From Dissophora ornata (Eukaryota > Mortierellomycota > Mortierellomycetes > Mortierellales > Mortierellaceae): 30,831 bases of DNA. Below, in pieces: positions 22,560-30,831 of the stretch. The notes beneath the pieces were generated by a model. It was not told the DNA's origin, made no database searches, and was given only the letters and a program-made list of their open reading frames with translations. The stretch is taken from assembly GCA_025201705.1 (NCBI GenBank), contig MU616941.1, positions 1 to 30,831 of the forward strand, written 5' to 3'. Each line of letters begins with the position of its first letter. Position 1 is the first letter of the stretch. A program made the position numbers and the translations under genes.

Positions 22560-22567
22560 TATAAATA
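22560..22567 (+). promoter_or_regulatory. TATA box of the orphan membrane protein gene
   Basis: TATAAATA lies about 150 nt before the ATG at 22718, which predicts transcription starting near 22590 and a leader of ~130 nt. Most other genes in the window lack a clear TATA box, so this gene may be regulated rather than constitutive. Confidence 0.6.
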
Positions 22568-22717
22568 GGACGTGTCCCTTCCTACCAGTTTGCACTGGAC
22601 AGTTAAAACCTCCCCCCCCCCCTAGATCTTTGCTTTTTGCTCGTGTACCGTCTTCCAGGACAGACTCGACCCGCTTTCAACAACTTTGGGCCCACCTCGC
22701 TTGCAACAAAAACATCA

Positions 22718-23563
22718 ATGAAAACGCTTCTTTCCCAGCCCACCTCAGTGGCTGTACCCGGATGGAGAAACGTTGCGTATATCGCGGCCATGGTGGTCGG
22801 GTCTATCGTAATAATCATGTGGGTCCTCGTAAGCAAGTGCGATTACCAGTCGAGCGAGCATACCCGCGGTTGCGATTCCGTCTTGCTGTCTCCTAGTACT
22901 CAAGTGTTCGTGATGTCTCCAACGTCCAGTGAGCCGTATCTCGAAATGACCTCGACTGGGTCAAGCATGCTGAAAGGCTCTCTTCTGACAGGATGCAAGT
23001 ACGATCTCACCAGCATGTCGAGATTCTTCCAGAATCAGAACCTAATCGCAGCGACTTTCAATCAGACGTTGACATGCGATGGCCTTCCACCGTTCTTCAT
23101 AAAGCCCACGGAGACCACATACTGGAATACTTTTATAATTGCATGGAATAACCGGGTGAACCAAGTGATCACCGACCTGTGCCCCGATCCTGCTCTCCTT
23201 GCAAGCCAGTTCTGGTACGACAAGATTGACTTAATTAACGGGACCGAGACATATGTAGGCACCGATACTGTGGGCAATGTATGCTCTGCCACCTTGAATT
23301 CGACTTATCTGGACCAGTTTGGTGTGTACCTGGTCGAGCACCTAGGCGAGATGAATCTGTTACTGGACTTCACTTGCCACAATTGCCTCATTCAGCCTGA
23401 TTTCGTCGGTTCCACGTTGTTCACCTCAGCCTTCTGGGTCACGATTCTGACAAGTGTGTTCTCGCTCGTCAACATGTATCAAGCAGCAACCCAGATAATG
23501 CTGACATTCCAATACCGCAGTAGACATCACCAAGAACTACCAATTAAGACTGGATCCTATTAA
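22718..23563 (+). CDS. Two-helix membrane protein with Cys-rich ectodomain, unknown family
   Basis: A single exon of 282 codons (281 residues) from ATG at 22718 to TAA. I do not recognise the family. A short basic N-terminus is followed by a membrane helix (about residues 20-38, YIAAMVVGSIVIIMWVLV). A ~200-residue region follows that has eight cysteines and three N-glycosylation sequons (NQT, NGT, NST). A second helix lies near residues 243-265 (LFTSAFWVTILTSVFSLV), then a short tail with SRHHQELPIKTGSY. The even cysteine count and the sequons suggest a lumenal or extracellular domain with disulfides, giving an N-in/C-in topology. The frame is open upstream to a stop at 22604, but no ATG lies there, so 22718 is the earliest AUG; an upstream spliced exon cannot be excluded. 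The absence of introns and presence of a TATA box set it apart from its neighbours. Role unknown; a plasma membrane or secretory-path protein is the best guess. Confidence 0.75.
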   Translation: MKTLLSQPTSVAVPGWRNVAYIAAMVVGSIVIIMWVLVSKCDYQSSEHTRGCDSVLLSPSTQVFVMSPTSSEPYLEMTSTGSSMLKGSLLTGCKYDLTSMSRFFQNQNLIAATFNQTLTCDGLPPFFIKPTETTYWNTFIIAWNNRVNQVITDLCPDPALLASQFWYDKIDLINGTETYVGTDTVGNVCSATLNSTYLDQFGVYLVEHLGEMNLLLDFTCHNCLIQPDFVGSTLFTSAFWVTILTSVFSLVNMYQAATQIMLTFQYRSRHHQELPIKTGSY

Positions 23564-23621
23564 ACCCCATCCGTCGCAGATCTACTTTGTACTATATAAG
23601 TTGCTAAATCAAGTGTCAGTA

Positions 23622-23651
23622 GGGCAGGCGGGGCTTTGAGGGGTGGAAGGG
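23622..23651 (+). other. Canonical G-quadruplex motif
   Basis: Four G runs (GGG, GGGG, GGGG, GGG) are separated by loops of 5, 6 and 5 nt (CAGGC, CTTTGA, TGGAA), which meets the G3+N1-7 rule. It lies about 60 nt past the membrane protein stop, on that gene's coding strand, between two convergent genes. Confidence 0.6.
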
Positions 23652-23698
23652 AGTGGTTAGCCTGGGGGTGGTGAATGACTATATAAACAACTCTTCCG

Positions 23699-23839
23699 AT
23701 GTCTGAGCTTATTGCAGACAACAGGATACGCCTTGTTTTCTTACTCACGGCCGCGACCCCCGACACCCCGTCTAGCTTCACTATCTCCATCCAGGAAGCC
23801 ATCGCGGCTCCCAGTGATGCAACCTCTGCTGATGCTTAA
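23699..23839 (+). CDS. Doubtful small ORF, 46 residues
   Basis: An ATG at 23699 opens 46 codons to TAA; the product starts MSELIADNRIRLVFLLTAAT and ends in an Ala/Ser/Asp-rich tail. Base composition is more GC-rich and codon-like than the surroundings. A TATATAA lies at 23680, but only 19 nt before the ATG, which is too close for a normal leader. No family is known to me. It may be a remnant of a larger gene or a chance frame. Confidence 0.2.
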   Translation: MSELIADNRIRLVFLLTAATPDTPSSFTISIQEAIAAPSDATSADA

Positions 23840-23967
23840 AACGGGGATGATTTTATTTTAGGTGGATGAACGTCTAATATAACAATGATATGGTGAAATG
23901 ATGTGGGGATGAAACAGAAAAACAGAAAAACAAATGCAAAGCCAGAGACGAGCGACAGATGTGCTAT

Positions 23968-26900
23968 TTAGTTGCGCTTGCCCTTCATCTTCTGGAGCTT
24001 CTTCATCCTCGACTCTGCATTCTTCTCGCCCTGATCCGCCTCCAATCCGCTCATGATTCCCTTGATCTTTGCATTGTATTCCGAGTCCTTCTCGCGCTGG
24101 ACCTTCAACTTCTCGCGGGCCACAAACTGCGCATCCTTCCTCAACTCGCGAATAGCACCCTTCTTCTCCTTCTTGTACTGCACCTCCAACTTGTGAGCCT
24201 GAGCACGCTCCACATCTGGATCGTAATGCTTGTCCATAGAGTAACCCTCCTCGAACTTGGGCACATACGACGCAATAGGGACCGGCTTGTGGGCCTGCAT
24301 TTGCAGTGGTGCGCGACTGTCTGTAGAGAAGGTATCGAGCTTTTGGATACGATCCAGGGACTTTTCGAGCTGGGATTTGAGGGATGAAGAAAAGTGAGGG
24401 AGGGAGGAGAGAGTCTTGAGAAGCGCAATAGGGCCCTCAAACATTTCCTTGAAGGCGCTGGTCGAGGCGTAGAGGAGGGCGTACTTCATCAGAAGATCGG
24501 CTGATGCTGACATTGCCGATACCCTGTAGGAACAATAGAATGAGAAAAGGGTCAGCGTTGGCACTCTTTGAATCCTGATACAGCGGTTTTAAAGTGCAGC
24601 TCATCGACGCATTACCTGTAGCTGTTCTTCTCAAGAGCGGCATCCTTCATCCGGAACATTTCCATGGAGAGACGCTCAACCTCCACAGACTCTAGGCCCT
24701 TGGTAGTCATCTGCAAAGCTGCATGGTCAATCTCGAAGACAGGGAACTGGCCCGGCAAGCTGTCAATGTCTGAGAATGTGCCTTTTGGCGCCAAGTAAAC
24801 AAGCGAGGAGCTCAAAAAGTTGATCGCCTCGGGGACGGCGCGCTTCGACAAAGATTGGTAGTCCAGGAAAAGGTTGCAGAGCATCAGTCCTGAGGTCAAG
24901 TCCTTGACAGAGGCAACCTGGCACTGGCCCAAGTACTGGCTCATCAAGAACTGAGCCGGTGTGATCACTTGGTGTTGGAAATCCGAAGTTGAGTAGATCT
25001 GGCCAAGGATCCTCAGGAATGTCAGCTTGTCACCCTTGGGGAAACCCGATGCGGTCCCTGATGCCAAATCCTTGAGCAACTCGGCCTCGAATGCCTCCAG
25101 AAATCCGAGAATGCATGTGGTTGCGTAGTCGCCAAGCTGTGAGGTCATGGCGTAGATATGGCGAACGAGGGTGTTGAGAGCGGCGGTGGGGTACTTTGGT
25201 TCAGAGGCAGAGATTTGGAAGACGTAGTCGAGCAAGACTGGGTAAAAGATCTGCATCTTTTCCTTGTTCTGAGGAGAGAGCTTTGGATGGTAAAGAGCGC
25301 GGATACGGTGGACGACTGTGGGCACATCTTTCTGCGCAATGTTCTCGACGATCGACATGAAGTGGCTAAGCGAGGTTGGGCATGGGAACGTGTAGGGCAA
25401 CTCCGCTGCTGCGGCTGTTGCATCTGCGCTGGGGCCCTTGGTCTTCTTCTCGGCCTTGGCTGTCGTCTTGGTCTTGGGAGTGCTCATATCGTTCATGTCA
25501 TCCTCATCGTCGTCGGCAGCGCCGACCTTACTCGTTGGCCGCTCCATTTCCATATCCAGATCTGAAAAGTCGTCCTCAGAGTCACCGCCCTCTTCATCAT
25601 CGTCTTCTTCCTCCTCGTCATCCTCACCTTCTTCATCATCATCGTCGCCTTCCTCCTCCTCGTCGTCGTCCTCATCTTCCTCATCCTCTTCATCGCCCTC
25701 GCCTTCAGAGTCGCTCTTGTCGACCTTTGCTGTTCTGCGCTTCTTGCTGGGCATCCTGCCAGGCTTGGCTCCCTTGAAGACCTCCTCGCCAGCATCCATG
25801 CCTATTCCAAGACCGAACTCATCGACCTCTTCCGGCGCAAAGTCATCATCCAGATCATCTGCAGCTGGTACAGCCTTTCTCCTCTTCTTGTATCCTCCCT
25901 TTTCGCTCTCATCCTCACCTACAGACAGACCCTCCATACGACGCTTGCGGGCCTTTTCTGCCTTTTCAAGCTTCTCAACTTCCTCCTGTGCAATTTCCTC
26001 TTCTGTCTTCAAACGATCCTGGGGCTTGGCGCGTCTATCAAAGGCGAGCTCCCTGATGTGTTTGTCGTAGCTGTCGTCAAAGTCCTTGTCGAGAATACCA
26101 CTCTCCCTCTCCGCCTTCATTCTCTCTTTATCTTCATCTGCAATACGATCCAGAGCGCGGGCAGCAGAGCTCCTCTGTGAAGGGAGAGGGGCACGCTTCG
26201 GCCGGCGATCCTCTGCAGCAGGGTCACTGAATCCCAAGAGTCCACGAATACCCTCAAGCTCGTCATCCAGCTCCTTGGTGATATCGTCCATCTCCTCCTT
26301 TTCCTTCTGACGTTCATGTTTGTGGAATTTGGATTTGGCAATGACCTCCTTCATGACCTCAGCCTTAGATTTGGGTCGACCATCCTCATGTGTCTCTTCG
26401 GGAGCCTCGTCGAAACCACCAAAATGGCTATGGCTGACAATATCTCCACTGATAGCTCCACGATTGTCCTCGTCCTCATCGCTGTAACCAAGTTCTGTCT
26501 CGTCAAAGTCATCGAGTCCAGCAAGGGATTGACCGTAATGGGTAAGATCGGTTTCCTCCTCGAGGTTGAACATGGCTCCACCCTTGGCTCTGCTTTGCTT
26601 TTCCCGCGTGAAACGTTCCAACATCTTGTCTTCAGGTGTCATGTTGGGATTGTCTTCTCCGAAACGCTTATCGATTACGCCTCCGGCCTTGTTCTTCTTT
26701 TGCAGCTCCTGCAGCAACGTTTTGCGACGCTATCAAAAACGAATTTTGTTTGTTTTGGTTAATACCGCGTACACATCAACTGGTCAACTGGGGATAAAAA
26801 AAATAAAAAATAAAAATAAGGGTGTATGCCAAAAACGTACGTTCTCTTCACCGACTTGCTTCGACAGCGTGGGCTTGCCCTCAACACCCTTAGTCTTCCG

Positions 26901-27119
26901 TCCAAGGACATCGTACTTTTGGCGGGTGACTTTCATTTCAAAGGGGTTCATGGCATCCTTGATGTGCGCCAACTTCTTGTTGAGATCATTCTTGGCGCTC
27001 GCTGCGGTGGGACGACCCTTCTTCCTGTCCTTTTTGCTGAGCGATGCACGAGAGTTGGGACCAATCGCTCCTGCCTCCTTCAATGAGGATTTGAGCCGGT
27101 ACAGAGCAGACTTTGCCAT
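23968..27119 (-). CDS. NOP14: Nucleolar protein NOP14, SSU processome component
   Basis: Three exons on the minus strand, 27119-26841, 26729-24616 and 24523-23968, encode 982 residues (yeast about 810, human about 857). Nop14 is an essential U3 snoRNP/SSU processome protein for pre-18S rRNA processing and 40S assembly in the nucleolus. Family marks: DAMNPFEMKVTRQKYDVLGR (about 57-76), then across junction 1 RRKTLLQELQKKNKAGGVID, RFGEDNPNMTPEDKMLERF, and the basic/acidic middle with DKDFDDSYDKHIRELAFDRR. A long Asp/Glu tract at about 440-500 is followed by helical repeats beginning YTFPCPTSLSHFMSIVENI. The C-terminus has QMQAHKPVPIASYVPKFEEG and a basic end KKLQKMKGKRN, as in the family. The acidic tract accounts for much of the extra length. 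Junction 2 splits an Arg codon (AG|G). The start at 27119 gives MAKSALYRLKSSLKEAG with GCC before the ATG. Confidence 0.95.
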
Positions 27120-28266
27120 GGCTGTTTTCTCCGGCAAGGGTAGAAGGAATGTAGAGATTAGGGTCGTAAGGGGAGTGTGGGGCAAGGGGGTGAAGGTGAT
27201 GTCTGCTCTTGTGCACACTAGGCTACAAAAAAAAAAAAAAAAGAAAAAGAAAAAGTGTGTGTGTATGCGAAATGTAAACATCGGCACGTGTTGGTGACTG
27301 CCTGCTTCATTAATGTGCTGTCCATCCATGATCCATGTTCATACAAGTATACCCCTGGGGGGGGTGGCAGAAAGGGCCAGGGTGGCTAGTGCTGCGGATG
27401 GACACCCGGCACCTCTGCTCCCTCTCCGTCGCTCCCTCTTTCGTGAAAAAACTATTTGCGGGCAAGGGTGTTAAAATAGGTCCTCGCATATTGGTATGAT
27501 CAGCAGATATTTGCTTCTGGGGGGGAAGGTGAAGCTGCCCGATAAGAGCAATTGCGCACGCAGGATGACAGCAGGCGTAGGTGCCGCATATGAAGGTGCA
27601 TTCGCCATGGATACTGGATACTATGACAATTCCCAGCAAGATAGACACCGCTCTAGGCGCAAGATAGGCTGGTAGACACCCTGATTAGTTTACTTTGTTG
27701 TAGTGCGATGCATCCACCTCACCCCCCAGCATATGCGTCTGTCCAATCAGATATCGCGCTCCAAGTAGAGTGAACTATTGGACGCACCGTCTGCTCTCTG
27801 TAGTCATCCTTTTAGCTCTGAACCAACGTCAACATCAACCATAGCCCATCGTTCCATTTGGGAAAAGAACCCTCGTTGGAACACCCCCCCAAAGGTATAG
27901 AGCGGCAGTCTGTTCCAATAGGGATTCGCAACTGCGCTGGCTGAAGCTGGGCGTGTGAATTTACCTTTTTTTTTTTTTTTTGGGTGTGTGTAGCATGGTA
28001 CGCTCAATTGCGATCTGACAAACCCCTCTTTCGCTCATAGCATACAACGACCTTAATCAGCAAATCCAAAAAGATCACGGACAGGATCAGGGAAGAAAAA
28101 AAAACAAGACATCTACAACCGTAGCTCTTTTCTTTATTCAACAACCTTCAGCGCAGAGACCATCTTCGCGGCAGGAGTGATCCTCTGTCAGATAAACCGT
28201 GCGTACGCTCAAGGACCGCCGTCATATATAAATAAGCAAGGGTTGGATTCAAAATAGAAGCGTTCA
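27120..28266. other. Divergent promoter region between NOP14 and CDK10
   Basis: A 1.15 kb region lies between divergently transcribed genes. It has an A-rich run followed by GT repeats (about 27224-27270), a G run near 27358-27364 and T tracts (27966-27980). The minus-strand open frame at 27310-27648 has no convincing ATG-started protein character. No RNA gene was recognised. Confidence 0.5.
28225..28234 (+). promoter_or_regulatory. Possible TATA box of CDK10
   Basis: TATATAAATA begins 42 nt before the chosen CDK10 ATG (28267). The spacing would leave a leader of only about 10 nt, so either the leader is very short, transcription starts elsewhere, or translation starts at a later AUG. Confidence 0.35.
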
Positions 28267-30831
28267 ATGACTTCCTTCTCGACCTCAACGACAACCACCT
28301 CAGCAGCTACGACCACAGAAACAATCACAACCCCCGCGCCAATGATACCAGATACTACTGTCTCCGGAAAGGGCAACGGCACCTCTATCAGTTCCTCCGA
28401 CTCAAACAGTGTCGCCACTACCGCCATCAATGCTGGAGAGACTTCCAATAACCGCACCACCAAGGAGGATGTCGCGCCGTTGCTCGGCAACCAACCAGAA
28501 AACGCTGTCAAAGGGTCCTCAGCTTCTAAGAGCGTGGAGCAACTCTCCAGCGTCAGCAACCATTCAAATACAGAAACCCGCGGCAGTGGCAACAAGGGAA
28601 CGTCAATAGAACGTCAACACCCTTCAGAATCCAAGACACAACAACAGCAGCAAGGATCAAGTCGAGGTGGTGATGGTAGCAGTCAGACAGATCGGCGGTC
28701 AAAAGGTCACACCAGTGGAGTTGCAGTTGCGGATGATAGCCATAGATCTCAGAATGATCCCTCCTCATCAGCTGGATTATCGTCGTCATCAAGGCAACAC
28801 CACCAGCAAGATCGCGCTGCTAACGGGCATCGGAGTGATAAACACCGTTCTCAGCAACAGAGCAATAGTAATAACAGCGGTGACACTAAGGATCAGCGGG
28901 ATAAATCTGAAGCATCCACGGATGTTAGCAAGCAGCAACAGAACGATAATTCAGAACGGCCAACTGGAGGCGGTAGAGAAGGCGGTAAGGAGGGCGGTGG
29001 TAGGGAAGGAGGGAGAGATAATAAGGAAGGGCGTTCTCGCGGCCATGATCAGAGGCCCAATAGAGATGGTCCTGACCAACCCCAGACATCATTGCGACAT
29101 CATCAAGGCAAAGATAACAACCAGACAAGGGATCGCGACAATAACAAAAATAATAAGGATAAGGACTCTCATCAACAAAAGGACAATAATAACCAAACCA
29201 AAGCTGGTGGTGATGGCAGTGCACGCCCTGATCCACTCAGTCTTTTGTCGATCACAGGACGTATGGGATTGTTGAACCCTCAAAAGTCATTCTTTGGCAA
29301 CTCGCGCATCGTAGACGACTTTGAAAAACTTAACAAAGTGGGCGAAGGCACCTATGGCGTGGTCTAGTGAGTGCTACGATTTGTCTCCCGCTTTCCGTGG
29401 ACATGGAAATTGATAGGTTCTCCCTCAATGGCGTGCTGACTTTTGTTGTCACCTTTTCAATTGCTTTTACAGCCGTGCACGAGACAAAAAGACAAGTGAG
29501 ATCGTGGCATTGAAGAGGATCCGGATGGAGCGTGAGAACGATGGATTGCCAATATCGTCGCTACGGGAAATCAAGTTGTTGAAAACGCTTCGGCACGACA
29601 ATATTGTGTTAGTGAAGGATGTGGCAGTCGGAAGCGATTTGGATCAGATTTTCCTCGTCATGGAGTACTGCGAACAGGTAGAATGGCAAAGTCTGTTTTT
29701 TCCTCCTCTCCCTCAATATGTGCTTCATAGCGATTGATGTTGATTTTGGGTCGTTTTGCTTCCACAAAAACTAGGACATGGCGGCGCTTATGGATAATGT
29801 GAAGAAGCCATACACACCAGCTGAAGGTACCGACACTATTCTGCTAGCTCTACTAGACTATTGTGTCATTTGTCATGCATGATGTATTAACCCAAGCGTC
29901 AAACATCTCTTTTGCCACAAATCTACCAGTCAAGTGTTTGATGTATCAGCTTTTGAAGGGCATCGAGTACTGCCACGACCATTATGTTATCCATCGTGAC
30001 CTCAAGCTCTCCAACTTGTTGCTCAACGGTCAGGGCATCCTTAAAATCGGTACGCATAGATTTCTACTCTAATCAATGAGGAAATCGAAATCTTCTTGTT
30101 GATACTAAGTAACGGTCCTGATGGAATCAATAGCCGACTTTGGGCTCGCACGCTCCTTTGGACTCCCGTCGCGACCAATGACGCCCAAGGTCGTCACGCT
30201 GTGGTATAGAGCCCCGGAGCTGTTGTTTGGAGACCCCAACTACACGACAGCAGTCGATATGTGGTCTGCAGGGTGTATATTCGGCGAGTTTTTGAAACAT
30301 GCGCCGTTGTTGCCTGGGAAAGTGGAGAAGCAACAGGTTGATCTTATCATTGAATTGCTGGGAACACCGCACGAGAAGATTTGGCAAGGATTCAATAAGT
30401 TGCCGATGGCTAGTATCAAACTACCAGAGCAAAGGTAAGAAATCGTGGATCATATGCACTTCATCTTCTCACTCAATCTCGAGCATGGTCACTAACTTTT
30501 CTTGTCCCAACTCCAGATTTAACAACCTAAGGAATAAGTTTCCGAATATCACGGATGCTGCGAGATCGCTTCTGAGTGGTCTGCTGACATATGACCCCAA
30601 GAAGCGTTTGTCTGTGAAGCAGGCATTAGCTCACCCTTACTTTATCGAGGCGCCGCCAGCCAAGCACCCGTCGTTGCTACCCACGCATCCTGAGATCAGG
30701 AATATCACAAGCACAAGGTATTTTTTTTTTTTTTTTTTTGCTTGTTCGTTTGTGGGGGGAAAGCTCTTGATACTAATGAGCGACATGTTTTGAATATTGC
30801 TGGGTGATGTGCAGAAACGAGGAGAACGCAA
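28267..30831 (+). CDS. CDK10: Cyclin-dependent kinase CDK10 (PISSLRE), 3' end outside window
   Basis: Exons 28267-29366, 29473-29677, 29775-29826, 29930-30049, 30134-30434, 30517-30717 and 30815-30831 (cut by the window end). CDK10 is a CDC2-related Ser/Thr kinase; the animal enzyme pairs with cyclin M. The kinase domain starts near residue 350: glycine loop GEGTYGVV (359-366), VALK lysine (K381), the diagnostic PISSLRE helix (393-399), HRDLK (474-478, catalytic D476), DFG (494-496), then [15 protein letters not shown] and the [11 protein letters not shown] segment. [14 protein letters not shown] after the domain matches CDK10 ends. Before the kinase are ~350 residues rich in Ser, Thr, Gln, Asn, Gly and charged residues, with RE/GG repeats and KDNNN runs; human CDK10 (about 360 residues in all) lacks this. 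CDK11 is the nearest alternative, but the domain sequence and the C-terminal stretch fit CDK10 better. All key catalytic residues are present. Confidence 0.92.

Larger units (their letters stand above)
21897..22717. other. Intergenic region between CASP and the orphan membrane protein
   Basis: It contains the CASP poly(A) region, a doubtful minus-strand ORF (21958-22194), short GATTAAGGT repeats, T-rich DNA (22330-22420) and the TATA-containing promoter of the next gene. A C run of about 11 (22612-22622) followed by TAG resembles a splice acceptor in the next gene's leader. GTCGAACTT near 22268 was checked as a tRNA T-arm on the minus strand and does not fold. Confidence 0.5.
23564..23967. 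other. Convergent intergenic region with G-rich motif
   Basis: It separates the 3' ends of the membrane protein gene (+) and NOP14 (-). It holds a G-quadruplex motif (23622-23651), two TATA-like elements (about 23592 and 23680), a doubtful 46-codon ORF and a minus-strand AATAAA (23852-23857) that is the likely NOP14 poly(A) signal. Confidence 0.5.

Noticed and set aside
25438..26070. 210-codon Ser-rich frame opposite NOP14
   Set aside because: The poly-Ser run is the antisense of the NOP14 Asp/Glu tract (TCATC/TCCTC).
27310..27648. Minus-strand frame in the NOP14-CDK10 divergent region
   Set aside because: Cys/His-rich, no family resemblance, and it crosses homopolymer runs; likely chance in promoter DNA.
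28667..29275. 202-codon frame overlapping the CDK10 N-terminus
   Set aside because: It is an alternative frame of the low-complexity CDK10 extension; only the CDK10 frame connects to the kinase exons.
1..30831. Mobile elements, CRISPR, viral genes or secondary-metabolite clusters
   Set aside because: No transposase, reverse transcriptase, capsid or polymerase motifs, no terminal repeats, no spaced repeat arrays and no NRPS/PKS domains were seen on either strand.

Overview
The window looks like nuclear DNA of a filamentous fungus of the Mortierella group (Mortierellaceae, Mucoromycota). Genes carry short (about 80-200 nt) GT-AG introns with CTAAC-like branch points, intergenic DNA is rich in T/CT tracts, and the omega-3 fatty acid desaturase at 15181-16533 is, from memory, very close to the Mortierella alpina enzyme. 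Several residue differences suggest a relative rather than M. alpina itself. No mobile element, rRNA, tRNA or CRISPR was found.

Layout, left to right: (1) 699-980 (+), a small protein with a mitochondrial-type N-terminus; (2) 2081-6911 (+), a two-exon, 1544-residue leucine-rich-repeat (RNI-like) protein; (3) 7187-11678 (+), RRP12 in six exons, the first joined by a GC-AG intron; (4) 12164-13210 (+), the DASH complex subunit DUO1 in three exons; (5) a ~2 kb gene-poor stretch, then the omega-3 desaturase in two exons; (6) 17104-18160 (+), a PEX39-like KPWE protein in five exons; (7) 18711-21896 (+), a CASP/COY1-type Golgi coiled-coil membrane protein in eight exons; (8) 22718-23563 (+), an unrecognised two-helix membrane protein with a Cys-rich, glycosylatable ectodomain; (9) 23968-27119 (-), NOP14 in three exons; (10) 28267-30831 (+), CDK10, cut by the window end.

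These are mostly conserved housekeeping genes. RRP12 and NOP14 both serve 40S ribosomal subunit biogenesis; DUO1 couples kinetochores to microtubules; CASP acts in intra-Golgi traffic; the PEX39-like protein acts in peroxisome import; CDK10 is a cell-cycle/transcription kinase. They do not form one pathway or operon. The lineage-specific or less explained parts are the LRR protein's N-terminal domain, the orphan membrane protein at 22718-23563, two tiny doubtful ORFs, a G-quadruplex motif between convergent genes, and the long gene-poor region upstream of the desaturase.

All exon joins were deduced by hand from reading frame, splice-site motifs and remembered family alignments. Every join was checked to keep the frame, but none is supported by transcript data.
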